From: Neobacillus soli NBRC 102451 | GTDB lineage: Bacteria; Bacillota; Bacilli; Bacillales; Cytobacillaceae | Direction of reading: 5' to 3' | Length of the DNA: 64,000 nucleotides | Assembly (NCBI RefSeq): GCF_001591665.1 | Contig: NZ_BCVI01000056.1 | Location: 1-64,000 of the forward strand | Shown here: piece by piece, positions 9,389-18,266 of the stretch | Layout of the letters: every line of letters begins with the position of its first letter | How positions within the stretch are numbered: the first letter of the stretch is position 1 | Notes under the pieces: model-generated | Told to the model about the DNA's origin: nothing | Databases searched by the model: none | What the model saw: only the letters and a program-made list of their open reading frames with translations | Translations under genes and position numbers: made by a program

Positions 9389-10111
9389 ATGGAAAATCGT
9401 AATTTTCAGATGGATGCCCAATGGAATATTATACATTACCCTGAAAAGCCCACCGGATTTGGGATCTTAATAATCGGAGATGAGAGGCATTTTGTAGACG
9501 AGAGCAAATGCTTCTGGACACAAAATGAAGGAAAACTGGCGATTGTCAGTGAGCTTAAAGAAAAAGGGTACACCATTTTTTCCTCAAATCTATATGGGCG
9601 AAACTGGGGGAGCAAAATCGCAGTCGAGCTAGCGGAAAGGTTATACCAACATGTGATACGCAGTGAAATACTGAACCATAAAATTCATATTTTAGCCGAG
9701 GGGATGGGTGCACTGGCTGCCGTAAAATTAATGGAAAATATGAAAGGGAATATTCGGTCGGTTGTTCTTTTAAATCCTATTCTTTCCTTAAAGCATCATC
9801 TTGAACAAGAAAAGGAGCATAAATTCTTTTACAAAAAATTATTGAGGGAATTAGTGGCAGCACATCAGGTCGATCAAAAGACACTCGAAAATAATATTTT
9901 TGCTATGGAGGATTTCATCAATCTAAAATTCGGCATTCCGGTTAAGATTATTCATGTCCTTTCGGGGGGAAAGTCCTATAACCAGTCCAAATTATATCAA
10001 CAAATAATTGCCAATTTAGAGATAAATCCTACCTTTATTCTCCCGGAAAAAAAGCAGCAGCTTGGAAAAATTATGGTGAAGTTTTTTAACAGTCATGAAG
10101 CAATCCTCTAA
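9389..10111 (+). CDS. yjaU: YjaU-like alpha/beta-hydrolase-fold protein
   Basis: A protein of about 240 residues. It has an alpha/beta pattern with FGILIIGDERHFVDES near the start and a GMGALAAVKLM stretch after strand HILAEG where a hydrolase nucleophile elbow would sit. The usual serine of GxSxG is not present there (AEGMGAL). That suggests a non-catalytic or divergent member. The ATG at 9389 has AAAGGAG 8 bases upstream; an earlier in-frame start at 9338 has none. Position before yjaV matches B. subtilis yjaU. The function is unknown. Confidence 0.65.
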   Translation: MENRNFQMDAQWNIIHYPEKPTGFGILIIGDERHFVDESKCFWTQNEGKLAIVSELKEKGYTIFSSNLYGRNWGSKIAVELAERLYQHVIRSEILNHKIHILAEGMGALAAVKLMENMKGNIRSVVLLNPILSLKHHLEQEKEHKFFYKKLLRELVAAHQVDQKTLENNIFAMEDFINLKFGIPVKIIHVLSGGKSYNQSKLYQQIIANLEINPTFILPEKKQQLGKIMVKFFNSHEAIL

Positions 10112-10191
10112 TCAGCATCTCCCCAAACAGAAATATTTCCTTAGCGAAGCGCATAGGATTCATTAAGGTTAGTTTAGGGGAGGGATATTTT

Positions 10192-11031
10192 ATGGACAAG
10201 GCTGTTATTTTTGGTGCTTTCGACTTCGTTAGTTTTCATGTTTGCAAAACCTTGCTTAATAAGGGATTTGAGGTCAATGGCATTCATATAGAAGAAAAAG
10301 ATAAAACAGATTTTCTAGCAGACAAGAGGCTCGAAGTTGGTCGAAATGCAAATTTTTCAGAACAATCGTTAATCATGTGGGGGAACAATCAGGATCAGGA
10401 TAACGGTAAAACAATGCTTATTTTTTCAATATATGATCTTTATATGCTGAAAAAAGAAACACTTATAGAAAATGGAGCGGTGATGAAAGCAATTATTCAC
10501 TATATCGAACGAAATGAAAATAATACGGATTTAGCGTTTATTCTCCCAATTCAAATGCTTAGCAGAACCTTTAAGGAAAGAAGGTTGGAAGGTTTTATAG
10601 ATAATGTTAAGGGATTGGTGAAGAATACCCGCTTATTCTATCTGCCTAGTATTTACGGACCATGGCAGCCGTCTGTATTTCTATTTCAACAAGCCATTTC
10701 ATCAAAATTCCAAAAGGCGGATATGACCATTGGGGATAGGGAATGGACCAACGATACCCTGTTTATTGACGATGCCGCAGAATCTATTTGTGAAATCATT
10801 GAATCTGGGAAGCCCGGGAGTTATCTGCTAGAAAGCGGCAGAAAGAATCACTGGTTCAAATGTGCGGCATACCTAAATGTGGATGGGAATCATGTGAATA
10901 TAAATCGCAGTGAATCAATACAAGTTGATCAGCACATTGTTAAAGTTTCAGTAAATCCAGTATTAGCAATCGAGGATTCATTTACAAAACAGGTGGAACA
11001 ATTTCAAAATATGATAGCAAATCGTATGTAG
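10192..11031 (+). CDS. yjaV: YjaV-like NAD(P)-dependent epimerase/dehydratase-fold protein
   Basis: A 279-residue protein starting MDKAVIFGAFDFVSFHVCK, a Rossmann beta-alpha-beta opening in which the usual GxxGxxG is degenerate (FGAFDFVS). Later segments (YLPSIYGPWQPS, FIDDAAESICEII) resemble extended short-chain dehydrogenases of the sugar-nucleotide epimerase type. Catalytic Tyr-X3-Lys is not obvious. GGGGAGGG precedes the ATG. The order yjaU-yjaV-med fits B. subtilis. The substrate is unknown. Confidence 0.68.
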   Translation: MDKAVIFGAFDFVSFHVCKTLLNKGFEVNGIHIEEKDKTDFLADKRLEVGRNANFSEQSLIMWGNNQDQDNGKTMLIFSIYDLYMLKKETLIENGAVMKAIIHYIERNENNTDLAFILPIQMLSRTFKERRLEGFIDNVKGLVKNTRLFYLPSIYGPWQPSVFLFQQAISSKFQKADMTIGDREWTNDTLFIDDAAESICEIIESGKPGSYLLESGRKNHWFKCAAYLNVDGNHVNINRSESIQVDQHIVKVSVNPVLAIEDSFTKQVEQFQNMIANRM

Positions 11032-11247
11032 AATATTGCATAAATACCAATGGTTATTTGAATGGGAATAGAATTAATAATATACAGATAGTGGAAGTGC
11101 AGGAAATTTGTCTTTTCATTTTATTGTTCAAAGGTTAGAATAAATATAAAAAAGGATTCCATCCTGAACGCGTGATATTTTAAACTTTTATTATTTTAAA
11201 AAAGAAACGTGTTGTAGAAATAGCAGCTGTATAAGGAGATGCATGGA

Positions 11248-12195
11248 ATGCTAAACCGTTTAGGAATCATTCTTTTATGTTTTTTTTTCCTTGGGGCATG
11301 CGGGGAGGCAGACTCTGCAGGTAAATTACAAAAAGTCGGCTTGTTAGTGCCTGAAACAGTCAATGACCAAGTTTGGGGAACAAAGGGCTTTAAAGGCATG
11401 TTAAAAATACAATCAAAATTCAATGTCGATGTTTTTTATAAAGAAGGAATGAATTCAGAATCCGTTGTCGAACGTGCTGTTAAAGAGTTTGATCAAAAAG
11501 GCGTAAATCTTATCTTTGGTCACGGCTCGGAATACGCTGAATACTTTAATAATATTTCAAAAGACTATCCTAAAATCCATTTTGTCAGTTTTAATGGTGA
11601 TGCAAAAAATGTAAACACGACAAGTTTGAATTTTAAAGCGCATGCTATGGGCTTTTTTGGCGGGATGGTTGCCGCCCATATGTCGAAAGAACATAAAGTA
11701 GGTGTTTTAGCTGCTTATGAATGGCAACCGGAAATTGAAGGCTTCTATCAGGGAGTAATGGCTGAAGATAAAAGTGCAGATGTCAGTATAGAATACGTTG
11801 GAAATTGGGATGATGAAAAAAAGGCAGTACAATTGGCCAATCACATGATGGAGAAGGGTGTCGATGTCATTTATCCGGCTGGTGATGGCTTTAATGTACC
11901 TGTTATTGAAAGGGTAAAGGAACAAGGCTTTTATGTCATTGGCTATGTTTCCGACCAATCTGATTTAGGAGAATCCACTGTTTTAACAAGCACAATCCAA
12001 CAGGTGGATACTTTATATGAAAAGGTTGCTGAGCAATACAACAATGAGAAACTTAAATCTGGGAACCTTTCCTTTGATTTTCAGGACAATGTGATTTCGC
12101 TTGGTAAATATAGTCCTCTTGTTAACAAAGAATTTATTCAAGTGATGAATAAACGAATTGAAAATTATAAAGAAACAGGAAAGCTGCCAAAATAA
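11248..12195 (+). CDS. med: Med, BMP-family lipoprotein, positive regulator of comK
   Basis: A protein of about 315 residues with a signal peptide and lipobox LGAC, then a periplasmic-binding-protein fold of the Bmp/PnrA type (KVGLLVPETVNDQVWGTKGF). In B. subtilis Med is the ABC-type lipoprotein that stimulates comK expression, and it is co-transcribed with comZ as here (18-bp gap). I chose the ATG at 11248, nine bases after AAGGAG; the ATG at 11239 abuts that site. A divergent PnrA-type nucleoside-binding role is possible, but no permease or ATPase genes are adjacent. Confidence 0.85.
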   Translation: MLNRLGIILLCFFFLGACGEADSAGKLQKVGLLVPETVNDQVWGTKGFKGMLKIQSKFNVDVFYKEGMNSESVVERAVKEFDQKGVNLIFGHGSEYAEYFNNISKDYPKIHFVSFNGDAKNVNTTSLNFKAHAMGFFGGMVAAHMSKEHKVGVLAAYEWQPEIEGFYQGVMAEDKSADVSIEYVGNWDDEKKAVQLANHMMEKGVDVIYPAGDGFNVPVIERVKEQGFYVIGYVSDQSDLGESTVLTSTIQQVDTLYEKVAEQYNNEKLKSGNLSFDFQDNVISLGKYSPLVNKEFIQVMNKRIENYKETGKLPK

Positions 12196-12213
12196 AAATT
12201 TGAAGGAGTACAT

Positions 12214-12405
12214 ATGAACAGTCAAGATAAATCATTACAATTTATGCAGATTGCACTGAAATACTTACCAGAGGCTAAAGAGCAATTGGATAAAGCTGGC
12301 GTTGAATTATCGATGGAGCTGATTGAGCCGTTTATGAATCTCTTTACAAAGGTCATGCAAGACGCTTATGAGCTTGGTTTAGAAGATGCTAAGGTGGAAC
12401 TATAA
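12214..12405 (+). CDS. comZ: ComZ, competence regulator
   Basis: A 63-residue acidic, helical protein containing KYLPEAKEQLDKAGVELSME and PFMNLFTKVM, strongly like B. subtilis ComZ, a negative regulator of the comG operon. GAAGGAG lies 8 bases before the ATG. It directly follows med and ends in a strong hairpin, supporting a med-comZ unit. Confidence 0.92.
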   Translation: MNSQDKSLQFMQIALKYLPEAKEQLDKAGVELSMELIEPFMNLFTKVMQDAYELGLEDAKVEL

Positions 12406-12452
12406 AAGAAGAAATAAGCTGCCGCTAAAAATGTGGCAGCTTATTTCTTCTT
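12406..12452. terminator. Bidirectional terminator between comZ and yjzB
   Basis: Stem GAAATAAGCTGCC / GGCAGCTTATTTC with an 11-base loop. One arm overlaps the last codons and stop of the opposing yjzB gene. Confidence 0.85.
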
Positions 12453-12680
12453 CCAAAATTGCTCAATAAAAGGATAAACCTTTTTAAATAATGGTTTGAA
12501 ACCCTGTAACGATTCCATTAATGTATCAATGTTCACCATAAGTTCCTCATAATTAATAGTCGGCTGTTTGATTATAGGTTCCTCGTGCTGCTCCTTCTGC
12601 TGATAGTCTCCTCTTCCCCCAAACATAAAACTTGTGAATCGATCTTGATACTCATGCTTTTCAATATGCTGCTCTTCCAT
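12441..12680 (-). CDS. yjzB: YjzB-like small hydrophilic protein
   Basis: A 79-residue charged protein with no membrane segment. A Gln/Glu/His-rich N-terminal half is followed by a more ordered C-terminal half (YEELMVNIDTLMESLQG ... FKKVYPFIEQFWKKK). The name comes mainly from position and orientation: in B. subtilis a small gene of this size, yjzB, lies between comZ and fabHA. The function is unknown. Confidence 0.55.
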   Translation of the reverse strand: MEEQHIEKHEYQDRFTSFMFGGRGDYQQKEQHEEPIIKQPTINYEELMVNIDTLMESLQGFKPLFKKVYPFIEQFWKKK

Positions 12681-12811
12681 TTTTATTACAGCTCCTTTCG
12701 TTCTAAATATCTCCTTAAGTTAGAATATGAATAAATGAATAAAAGGAATGTACATTAGCGGATGTTATTTAGGAAGAAAAAGTTGCTTAAATAGGGTTCC
12801 ATTTGATAAAA

Positions 12812-12828
12812 TTAGTACCAAGTCATAA
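12812..12828 (+). promoter_or_regulatory. FapR operator of fabHA
   Basis: TTAGTACCAAGTCATAA matches the 17-bp FapR site with an intact left half and a degenerate right half. It abuts a TAAAAT -10 box at 12807-12812 with TTGCTT 18 bases upstream, so repressor and polymerase would compete. FapR senses malonyl-CoA. Confidence 0.82.
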
Positions 12829-12888
12829 TAATTGATAATAATCTTTAGGATATAGTGAATTTCGTCAAAACTAAAGGAGATGAAACTT

Positions 12889-13821
12889 GTGAGAGCTGGC
12901 ATTGTCGGGATTGGCAGGTATTTACCTGAAAAAATTGTCACCAATCAGGATTTAGAAAAAGTGATGGATACCTCTGATGAATGGATTCGCACGAGAACAG
13001 GTATTGAAGAAAGAAGAATTGCTGCTGATGATGTTAACACATCAGATATGGCATTTAATGCTGCGCAAAAAGCGATTCATCATGCAGGGATTACCGCCGA
13101 AGAGATTGATTTAATTTTAGTCGCGACGGTTACACCTGATACGCCGTTTCCATCCGTTGCCTGCAGGATCCAAGAAAGATTAGGTGCAACTAAAGCTGCC
13201 GCCATGGATGTTAGTGCGGCCTGTGCAGGCTTCATGTATGGAATCATTACAGCCAAACAATTTATTGAGTCTGGTGTTTATAAAAATGTTCTTGTGGTTG
13301 GGGTAGAAAAGCTATCAAAAATTACAGATTGGAATGACCGTAATACCGCCGTATTATTTGGGGACGGAGCAGGAGCGGTAATAATTGGCCCCGTATCTGA
13401 AGGGCGGGGGATTTTATCCTTTGAACTCGGTGCAGATGGTACAGGCGCAAAACATTTGTATCAAGATGAATATATTATTATGAATGGACGAGAAGTATTC
13501 AAATTTGCGGTACGGCAAATGGGTGAGAGCTGTGTCAATGTTCTTGAAAAGGCGGGCTTAACAAAAGAGGATGTCGATTTTCTTATTCCACATCAAGCCA
13601 ATATTCGCATCATGGAAGCATCCAGACAAAGATTGGAGCTCCCTCCTGAAAAAATGTCCAAAACAGTTCAAAAATACGGCAATACATCTTCTGCATCGAT
13701 ACCAATTTCAATTGTCGAAGAATTGGAAGCAGGGAAAATTAAAGATGATGACCTTATTGTTATGGTAGGATTTGGAGGGGGCTTAACCTGGGGGGCAATT
13801 GCAATCCGCTGGGGTAAGTAA
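12889..13821 (+). CDS. fabHA: FabH, beta-ketoacyl-ACP synthase III
   Basis: Starts fatty-acid synthesis by condensing acetyl- or branched acyl-CoA with malonyl-ACP. The thiolase-fold protein has its catalytic cysteine in AACAGFMYG, His in PHQANIRI and Asn in YGNTSSAS. I prefer the GTG at 12889 because AAAGGAG lies 9 bases upstream. That start also gives [15 protein letters not shown], like B. subtilis FabHA, and numbers the active cysteine 112 as in E. coli. An ATG three codons earlier abuts the ribosome binding site. Length is 310 residues. A FapR site lies in the promoter and fabF follows. Confidence 0.95.
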   Translation: MRAGIVGIGRYLPEKIVTNQDLEKVMDTSDEWIRTRTGIEERRIAADDVNTSDMAFNAAQKAIHHAGITAEEIDLILVATVTPDTPFPSVACRIQERLGATKAAAMDVSAACAGFMYGIITAKQFIESGVYKNVLVVGVEKLSKITDWNDRNTAVLFGDGAGAVIIGPVSEGRGILSFELGADGTGAKHLYQDEYIIMNGREVFKFAVRQMGESCVNVLEKAGLTKEDVDFLIPHQANIRIMEASRQRLELPPEKMSKTVQKYGNTSSASIPISIVEELEAGKIKDDDLIVMVGFGGGLTWGAIAIRWGK

Positions 13822-13878
13822 ACAGATAGCTTTTTTAAAGAAAACAAGGAATAGTAGGACGTAAAGGAGATAGATAAC

Positions 13879-15117
13879 ATGGAAAAGCGACGTGTAGTTG
13901 TAACCGGCATCGGTGCGGTGACACCACTTGGGAATGATGCTGAAACTACCTGGAAAGGCATTCTTGAAGGGAAATCAGGGATTGGGCCGATGACAAGGGT
14001 CAATGCAGATGAGTATCCAGCAAAGGTAGCGGCAGAAGCAACGGACTTTAATCCGGAAGATTTTATGGAAAGAAAAGATGCTCGAAAAATGGACCGATTT
14101 ACACAATTTGCCGTTGCATCTGCCATTATGGCTGTGAAGGATGCAAATTTAACAATTAATGATGAAAATTCTCATCGCGTAGGTGTGTGGATTGGCTCTG
14201 GTATTGGCGGGATGGAAACATTTGAGCAGCAGTTTGAGATTTTTCAAAAAAGAGGGTACAAGCGCGTAAGCCCATTCTTTGTACCGATGCTAATTCCAGA
14301 TATGGCAACAGGTCAAGTGTCAATCACACTTGGAGCAAGAGGCTTCAATTCTTGTACCGTTACAGCCTGTGCAACAGGAACAAATTCAATTGGGGATGCT
14401 TTTAAAGTCATTCAGCGCGGTGATGCAGATGCAATGGTCACCGGCGGAGCCGAAGCCCCAATCACAAAGATGTCTGTCGCTGGTTTTTGTGCGAATACAG
14501 CTCTTTCAACAAATCCAGACCCACAAACGGCAAGCAGGCCATTTGATAAAAACCGTGATGGTTTTGTTATTGGCGAGGGTGCTGGAATTGTTATCTTGGA
14601 AGAACTAGAGCATGCTTTGGCGCGTGGTGCCAAGATTTATGCTGAAATCGTTGGTTACGGGGCAACTGGGGATGCTTATCATATTACCGCACCAGCACCT
14701 GGCGGTGAAGGCGGTGCCCGTGCAATGAAAATGGCGATTAATGATGGCGGGTTAAAACCTGAGGAAATCGATTATGTAAATGCCCATGGTACAAGTACCG
14801 AATATAATGATAAATTTGAAACACTCGCAGTTAAGGAAGTATTTGGCGAACATGCATATAAATTAGCGATTAGCTCAACGAAATCGATGACAGGCCATCT
14901 TTTAGGTGCTGCTGGAGGGGTTGAGGCAATCTTCACCGTATTGGCGATAAAAGATAGTATGGTTCCGCCAACGATTAATTACGAAACACCAGATCCAGAA
15001 TGCGACTTGGATTATGTGACAAATGGTGCACGTCCAAAAGAAATTAAGGCGGCGATGAGTAATTCGCTTGGCTTCGGTGGACATAACGCAACCATTGTCT
15101 TTAAAAAATACGAATAA
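13879..15117 (+). CDS. fabF: FabF, beta-ketoacyl-ACP synthase II
   Basis: Elongation condensing enzyme of type II fatty-acid synthesis, 412 residues. Catalytic Cys at about residue 164 in [11 protein letters not shown], with histidines in [11 protein letters not shown] and [10 protein letters not shown]. Complete and of normal length. AAAGGAG precedes the ATG. It lies 57 bp after fabHA and shares its FapR-controlled promoter, ending in a strong terminator. Confidence 0.97.
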   Translation: MEKRRVVVTGIGAVTPLGNDAETTWKGILEGKSGIGPMTRVNADEYPAKVAAEATDFNPEDFMERKDARKMDRFTQFAVASAIMAVKDANLTINDENSHRVGVWIGSGIGGMETFEQQFEIFQKRGYKRVSPFFVPMLIPDMATGQVSITLGARGFNSCTVTACATGTNSIGDAFKVIQRGDADAMVTGGAEAPITKMSVAGFCANTALSTNPDPQTASRPFDKNRDGFVIGEGAGIVILEELEHALARGAKIYAEIVGYGATGDAYHITAPAPGGEGGARAMKMAINDGGLKPEEIDYVNAHGTSTEYNDKFETLAVKEVFGEHAYKLAISSTKSMTGHLLGAAGGVEAIFTVLAIKDSMVPPTINYETPDPECDLDYVTNGARPKEIKAAMSNSLGFGGHNATIVFKKYE

Positions 15118-15123
15118 AAATTG

Positions 15124-15160
15124 GGGCTCGACCAGACTTTTGACTGGTCGGGCCTTTTTA
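15124..15160 (+). terminator. Terminator of the fabHA-fabF operon
   Basis: Stem GGCTCGACCAG / CTGGTCGGGCC with an 8-base loop and a T-run. Confidence 0.9.
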
Positions 15161-15255
15161 TTCGCAAGGCTTGGCTTCTAATATCCTAAGAACCACTTCT
15201 CGAAAACATCATAAAATGGTCAGGAGGGAGAACTTAAGGTAATTGGAGTGAGAAA

Positions 15256-16056
15256 ATGGGAATCATTCGAACGGATCAATGGTTACAGGAGGAGTTTGGC
15301 CGGCCTGTTAAAATCTGTGAAAAATTAAAGCCTTATTTTAAAGGGCAAACCTCTAACGAAATTTACAACCAACTATTGAATTTTGGGATGTATCGACCAT
15401 CCTGGTCTTCAAGAAGTAATCTCGACAGAATGGTTGAACAAAAGGCATGGGACAAAGTGGAGCATATATCACAAAAATATCAGAAAAAATGGAATGGTCC
15501 AGACATTCCGGTTTTCCTTTTTCCGTTAGCACAGTCAAGAGGTTTTTTTATGAGAGAAGTAAAAAGTAAAGCAGGTGTATCTTTTCCGGATAAAATGTTC
15601 CTCTTTCTTTCTCATTACGAGGATTCGAAAGAGGTAGAAGCACTTTTAGTTCATGAATACCATCATGTCTGCAGACTGCGGATGCTGAATAAAAAAATAG
15701 AGGATTACACATTACTCGACTCGATTATCATTGAGGGATTAGCAGAGTATGCTGTCCTAAAAAATTGTGGCCGGGAATATTTAGCGGACTGGTGTCGTAT
15801 GTATTCAGAAAGGGAAATTTTAAATTTTTGGGAAAAATATTTAAAAAAACAATTAGGTAAGAAAAAACATGAAAAAGCGCATGATGAATTATTATACGGT
15901 GGTGGAAGAATTCCGAATCTACTCGGATATGCGGCAGGATTTAGTATTGTTGAAAATTTTTACAAAAACAACAATTATTCTACAAAACTTTCTTTTACTA
16001 CTCCTGCATTAACCTTCCATAAACACTATAACAATTTTAGTGAAAAAAGCCGATAA
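15256..16056 (+). CDS. yjaZ: YjaZ, DUF2268 putative zinc metalloprotease
   Basis: A 266-residue protein of the DUF2268 family. The metal-binding motif HEYHH is seen in ALLVHEYHHVCRLR (about residue 135), with the third ligand likely in IIEGLAEYAVL. The same HEXXH plus downstream glutamate pattern defines gluzincin-like proteases. No signal peptide is visible. The substrate is unknown. It is monocistronic between fabF and the app operon, as in B. subtilis; its last codons form part of the terminator. Confidence 0.8.
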   Translation: MGIIRTDQWLQEEFGRPVKICEKLKPYFKGQTSNEIYNQLLNFGMYRPSWSSRSNLDRMVEQKAWDKVEHISQKYQKKWNGPDIPVFLFPLAQSRGFFMREVKSKAGVSFPDKMFLFLSHYEDSKEVEALLVHEYHHVCRLRMLNKKIEDYTLLDSIIIEGLAEYAVLKNCGREYLADWCRMYSEREILNFWEKYLKKQLGKKKHEKAHDELLYGGGRIPNLLGYAAGFSIVENFYKNNNYSTKLSFTTPALTFHKHYNNFSEKSR

Positions 16057-16073
16057 TTAAAGGCTTTTTTTAA
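16043..16073 (+). terminator. Terminator of yjaZ
   Basis: AAAAAAGCC / GGCTTTTTTT with a 10-base loop; the 5' arm is in the final codons of yjaZ. Confidence 0.75.
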
Positions 16074-16112
16074 TTTTCGAATAATGATAATTGGAAAATA
16101 TCAAATAAAGTC

Positions 16113-16141
16113 TTGCAATTGTAATAATTCTGTAATAGAAT
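16113..16141 (+). promoter_or_regulatory. Candidate sigma-A promoter of the app operon
   Basis: TTGCAA, a 17-base spacer and TAGAAT, about 50 bp upstream of appD. Confidence 0.6.
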
Positions 16142-16196
16142 TTTATTTAAATATAACGAATTAACAGAATAATTTTAAAAAGTTAGAAGGTGTACT

Positions 16197-17219
16197 ATGA
16201 GCACAAAAAAGTCGCTGATTAAAGAGGCACCACTGCTCGAAGTGAAAAATTTAGAGACGGCCTTTGATATCGAAGGAACCGATTATAATGCAGTAGATAA
16301 TGTATCGTTCACAGTAAAACCACGACAAATTGTTGGGGTTGTTGGAGAATCTGGCTGTGGTAAATCAGTTATGAGTCTATCGATAATGAAGTTGCTCCCA
16401 AAAGGAATCGGGAAAATAAAATCAGGTGAAGTCATTTTTGATGGAATAAATCTTGAAAAAATGACTGAGTCTCAAATTAATAAAATCCGTGGAAAAGACG
16501 TCTCAATGATTTTCCAAGAGCCAATGACCTCGTTAAATCCGGTATTTACCATTGGCTATCAACTTCAGGAAGTACTTTTTAATCATATGAAGATTACAAA
16601 AAAAGAGGCAAGGCAAAGGGCAATCGCCTTATTAAAAAGCGTTGGTATCTCCCGGCCTGAAAAAATTGTTGATGAGTACCCGCATCAATTGTCAGGTGGG
16701 ATGAGGCAGCGGGTGATGATTGCCATTGCGATTGCCTGTCAGCCCAAATTATTAATTGCTGATGAGCCAACTACAGCTCTTGACGTGACAGTTCAAGCAC
16801 AAATTTTGGAGCTTTTAAGGGAGATTCAATCAGTCAATGATATGTCTGTTATTCTGATTACACATGATTTAGGTGTCATAGCGGAAATGTGTGATGAAGT
16901 AATCGTTATGTATGCTGGAAGAATAGTCGAAAGGACCGACGTGGATACGCTATTCCATAATCCTAAACATCCATATACGACCTTACTCATGGGGGCAATC
17001 CCGAAAATGGATGAAACGGAAGAACGCTTAAGCTCCATCCAAGGTATTGTTCCATCGCTGACAAATATGCCAAAGTCCGGCTGTCGTTTTGCGCACCGTT
17101 GTCCAAAAGCAATGCCAGAATGCTTTACCATTACCCCAAAGCTAGAAGATGTAGAACAAGGCCATGAGGTTGCCTGTTTGCTCTTTGAAACAAGTAAACC
17201 AAAGGAGGGGGTAAGGTAA
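16197..17219 (+). CDS. appD: AppD, oligopeptide ABC transporter ATP-binding protein
   Basis: A 340-residue ABC ATPase of the OppD type: Walker A GESGCGKS, signature LSGGMRQRV, Walker B LLIADEPTTALD, H-loop ITHDLGV. The C-terminal oligopeptide-transporter extension has the cysteine motif CRFAHRCPKAMPEC, typical of an [Fe-S]-binding region in DppD/OppD proteins. It energises peptide import with AppF. First gene of the appDFABC operon; its stop overlaps the appF start. Confidence 0.93.
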   Translation: MSTKKSLIKEAPLLEVKNLETAFDIEGTDYNAVDNVSFTVKPRQIVGVVGESGCGKSVMSLSIMKLLPKGIGKIKSGEVIFDGINLEKMTESQINKIRGKDVSMIFQEPMTSLNPVFTIGYQLQEVLFNHMKITKKEARQRAIALLKSVGISRPEKIVDEYPHQLSGGMRQRVMIAIAIACQPKLLIADEPTTALDVTVQAQILELLREIQSVNDMSVILITHDLGVIAEMCDEVIVMYAGRIVERTDVDTLFHNPKHPYTTLLMGAIPKMDETEERLSSIQGIVPSLTNMPKSGCRFAHRCPKAMPECFTITPKLEDVEQGHEVACLLFETSKPKEGVR

Positions 17220-18229
17220 TGAGTACAGTGTCCGTACATAAAAAGGAAAAAAACTCTTCCTCTCAATCTGAAAATCTCTTAGAGATTAAAAATCTTAAAA
17301 CCTATTACCCTGTTAAAGGGGGATTTTTTAAACGGATCGTTGGAAATGTCAAAGCGGTTGATAATATCTCGTTTGAAATAAAGAGAGGGGAAACACTTGG
17401 ACTAGTTGGTGAATCGGGATGCGGTAAATCTACTGCCGGCCGGACTATTTTACGATTATTAAAACCAACAGAGGGCCATATTCTCTTTGATGGAAAAGAT
17501 ATTACTAGAGTTTCTGGTAAATCACTCCGCGAGATTCGTAAAGATATGCAAATGGTGTTTCAGGACCCTTATGCTTCATTAAATCCAATGCAGATGGTTG
17601 GAGATATTATCGCGGAACCTATTTATAACTTCTCTAGAAAAAGTAAGGATGAACTAAAAAGAGAAGTAATGGATTTGTTAGATAAGGTAGGTTTACCACC
17701 TGATGCCTATTATAAGTACGCGCATGAATTTTCAGGCGGCCAGCGCCAAAGAATCGGAATTGCTAGGTCGCTGGCGTTACGGCCGAAATTAATCATAGCG
17801 GATGAACCGGTTTCAGCACTTGACGTATCTGTTCAATCGCAGGTATTAAATCTTTTAAAAGATTTACAAAAAGAATTTGATCTCACTTTTCTATTTATTG
17901 CCCATGATTTAAGCGTTGTGAAACATATGAGTGATCGAATAGGGGTTATGTACTTAGGCAATATGGTAGAGATTTCGGATAAAGACGATCTTTACGCCGA
18001 ACCTCTTCACCCATATACACAGGCATTAATATCGGCGATTCCATCACCTGATCCAAGGATTAAGAAGGAACGGATTATTTTAAAGGGTGATGTGCCAAGC
18101 CCAATCAATCCGCCATCTGGCTGCCCCTTCCATCCGCGCTGTCCAATGGCAATGGAAGAATGTTCGAAATCAAAACCTGTATTAAAGGAGGTGAAGCCCG
18201 CTCATCGAGTAGCTTGCCACCTTTATTAA
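17219..18229 (+). CDS. appF: AppF, oligopeptide ABC transporter ATP-binding protein
   Basis: A 336-residue ABC ATPase, partner of AppD. Walker A GESGCGKST, signature FSGGQRQRIGIARS, Walker B LIIADEPVSALD, and the C-terminal CPFHPRCPMAMEEC cysteine cluster. It overlaps the last base of appD, pointing to coupled translation. The OppF-type NVKAVDNISFEIKRGE region is intact. Confidence 0.93.
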   Translation: MSTVSVHKKEKNSSSQSENLLEIKNLKTYYPVKGGFFKRIVGNVKAVDNISFEIKRGETLGLVGESGCGKSTAGRTILRLLKPTEGHILFDGKDITRVSGKSLREIRKDMQMVFQDPYASLNPMQMVGDIIAEPIYNFSRKSKDELKREVMDLLDKVGLPPDAYYKYAHEFSGGQRQRIGIARSLALRPKLIIADEPVSALDVSVQSQVLNLLKDLQKEFDLTFLFIAHDLSVVKHMSDRIGVMYLGNMVEISDKDDLYAEPLHPYTQALISAIPSPDPRIKKERIILKGDVPSPINPPSGCPFHPRCPMAMEECSKSKPVLKEVKPAHRVACHLY

Positions 18230-18266
18230 AAAAGTAAAAAGTTTAAATCTTATAGGGGGGAAACAA

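Noticed and set aside
14330..14633. Overlapping frames inside fabF on both strands
   Set aside because: They are shadows of the strongly conserved fabF gene and carry no protein features.
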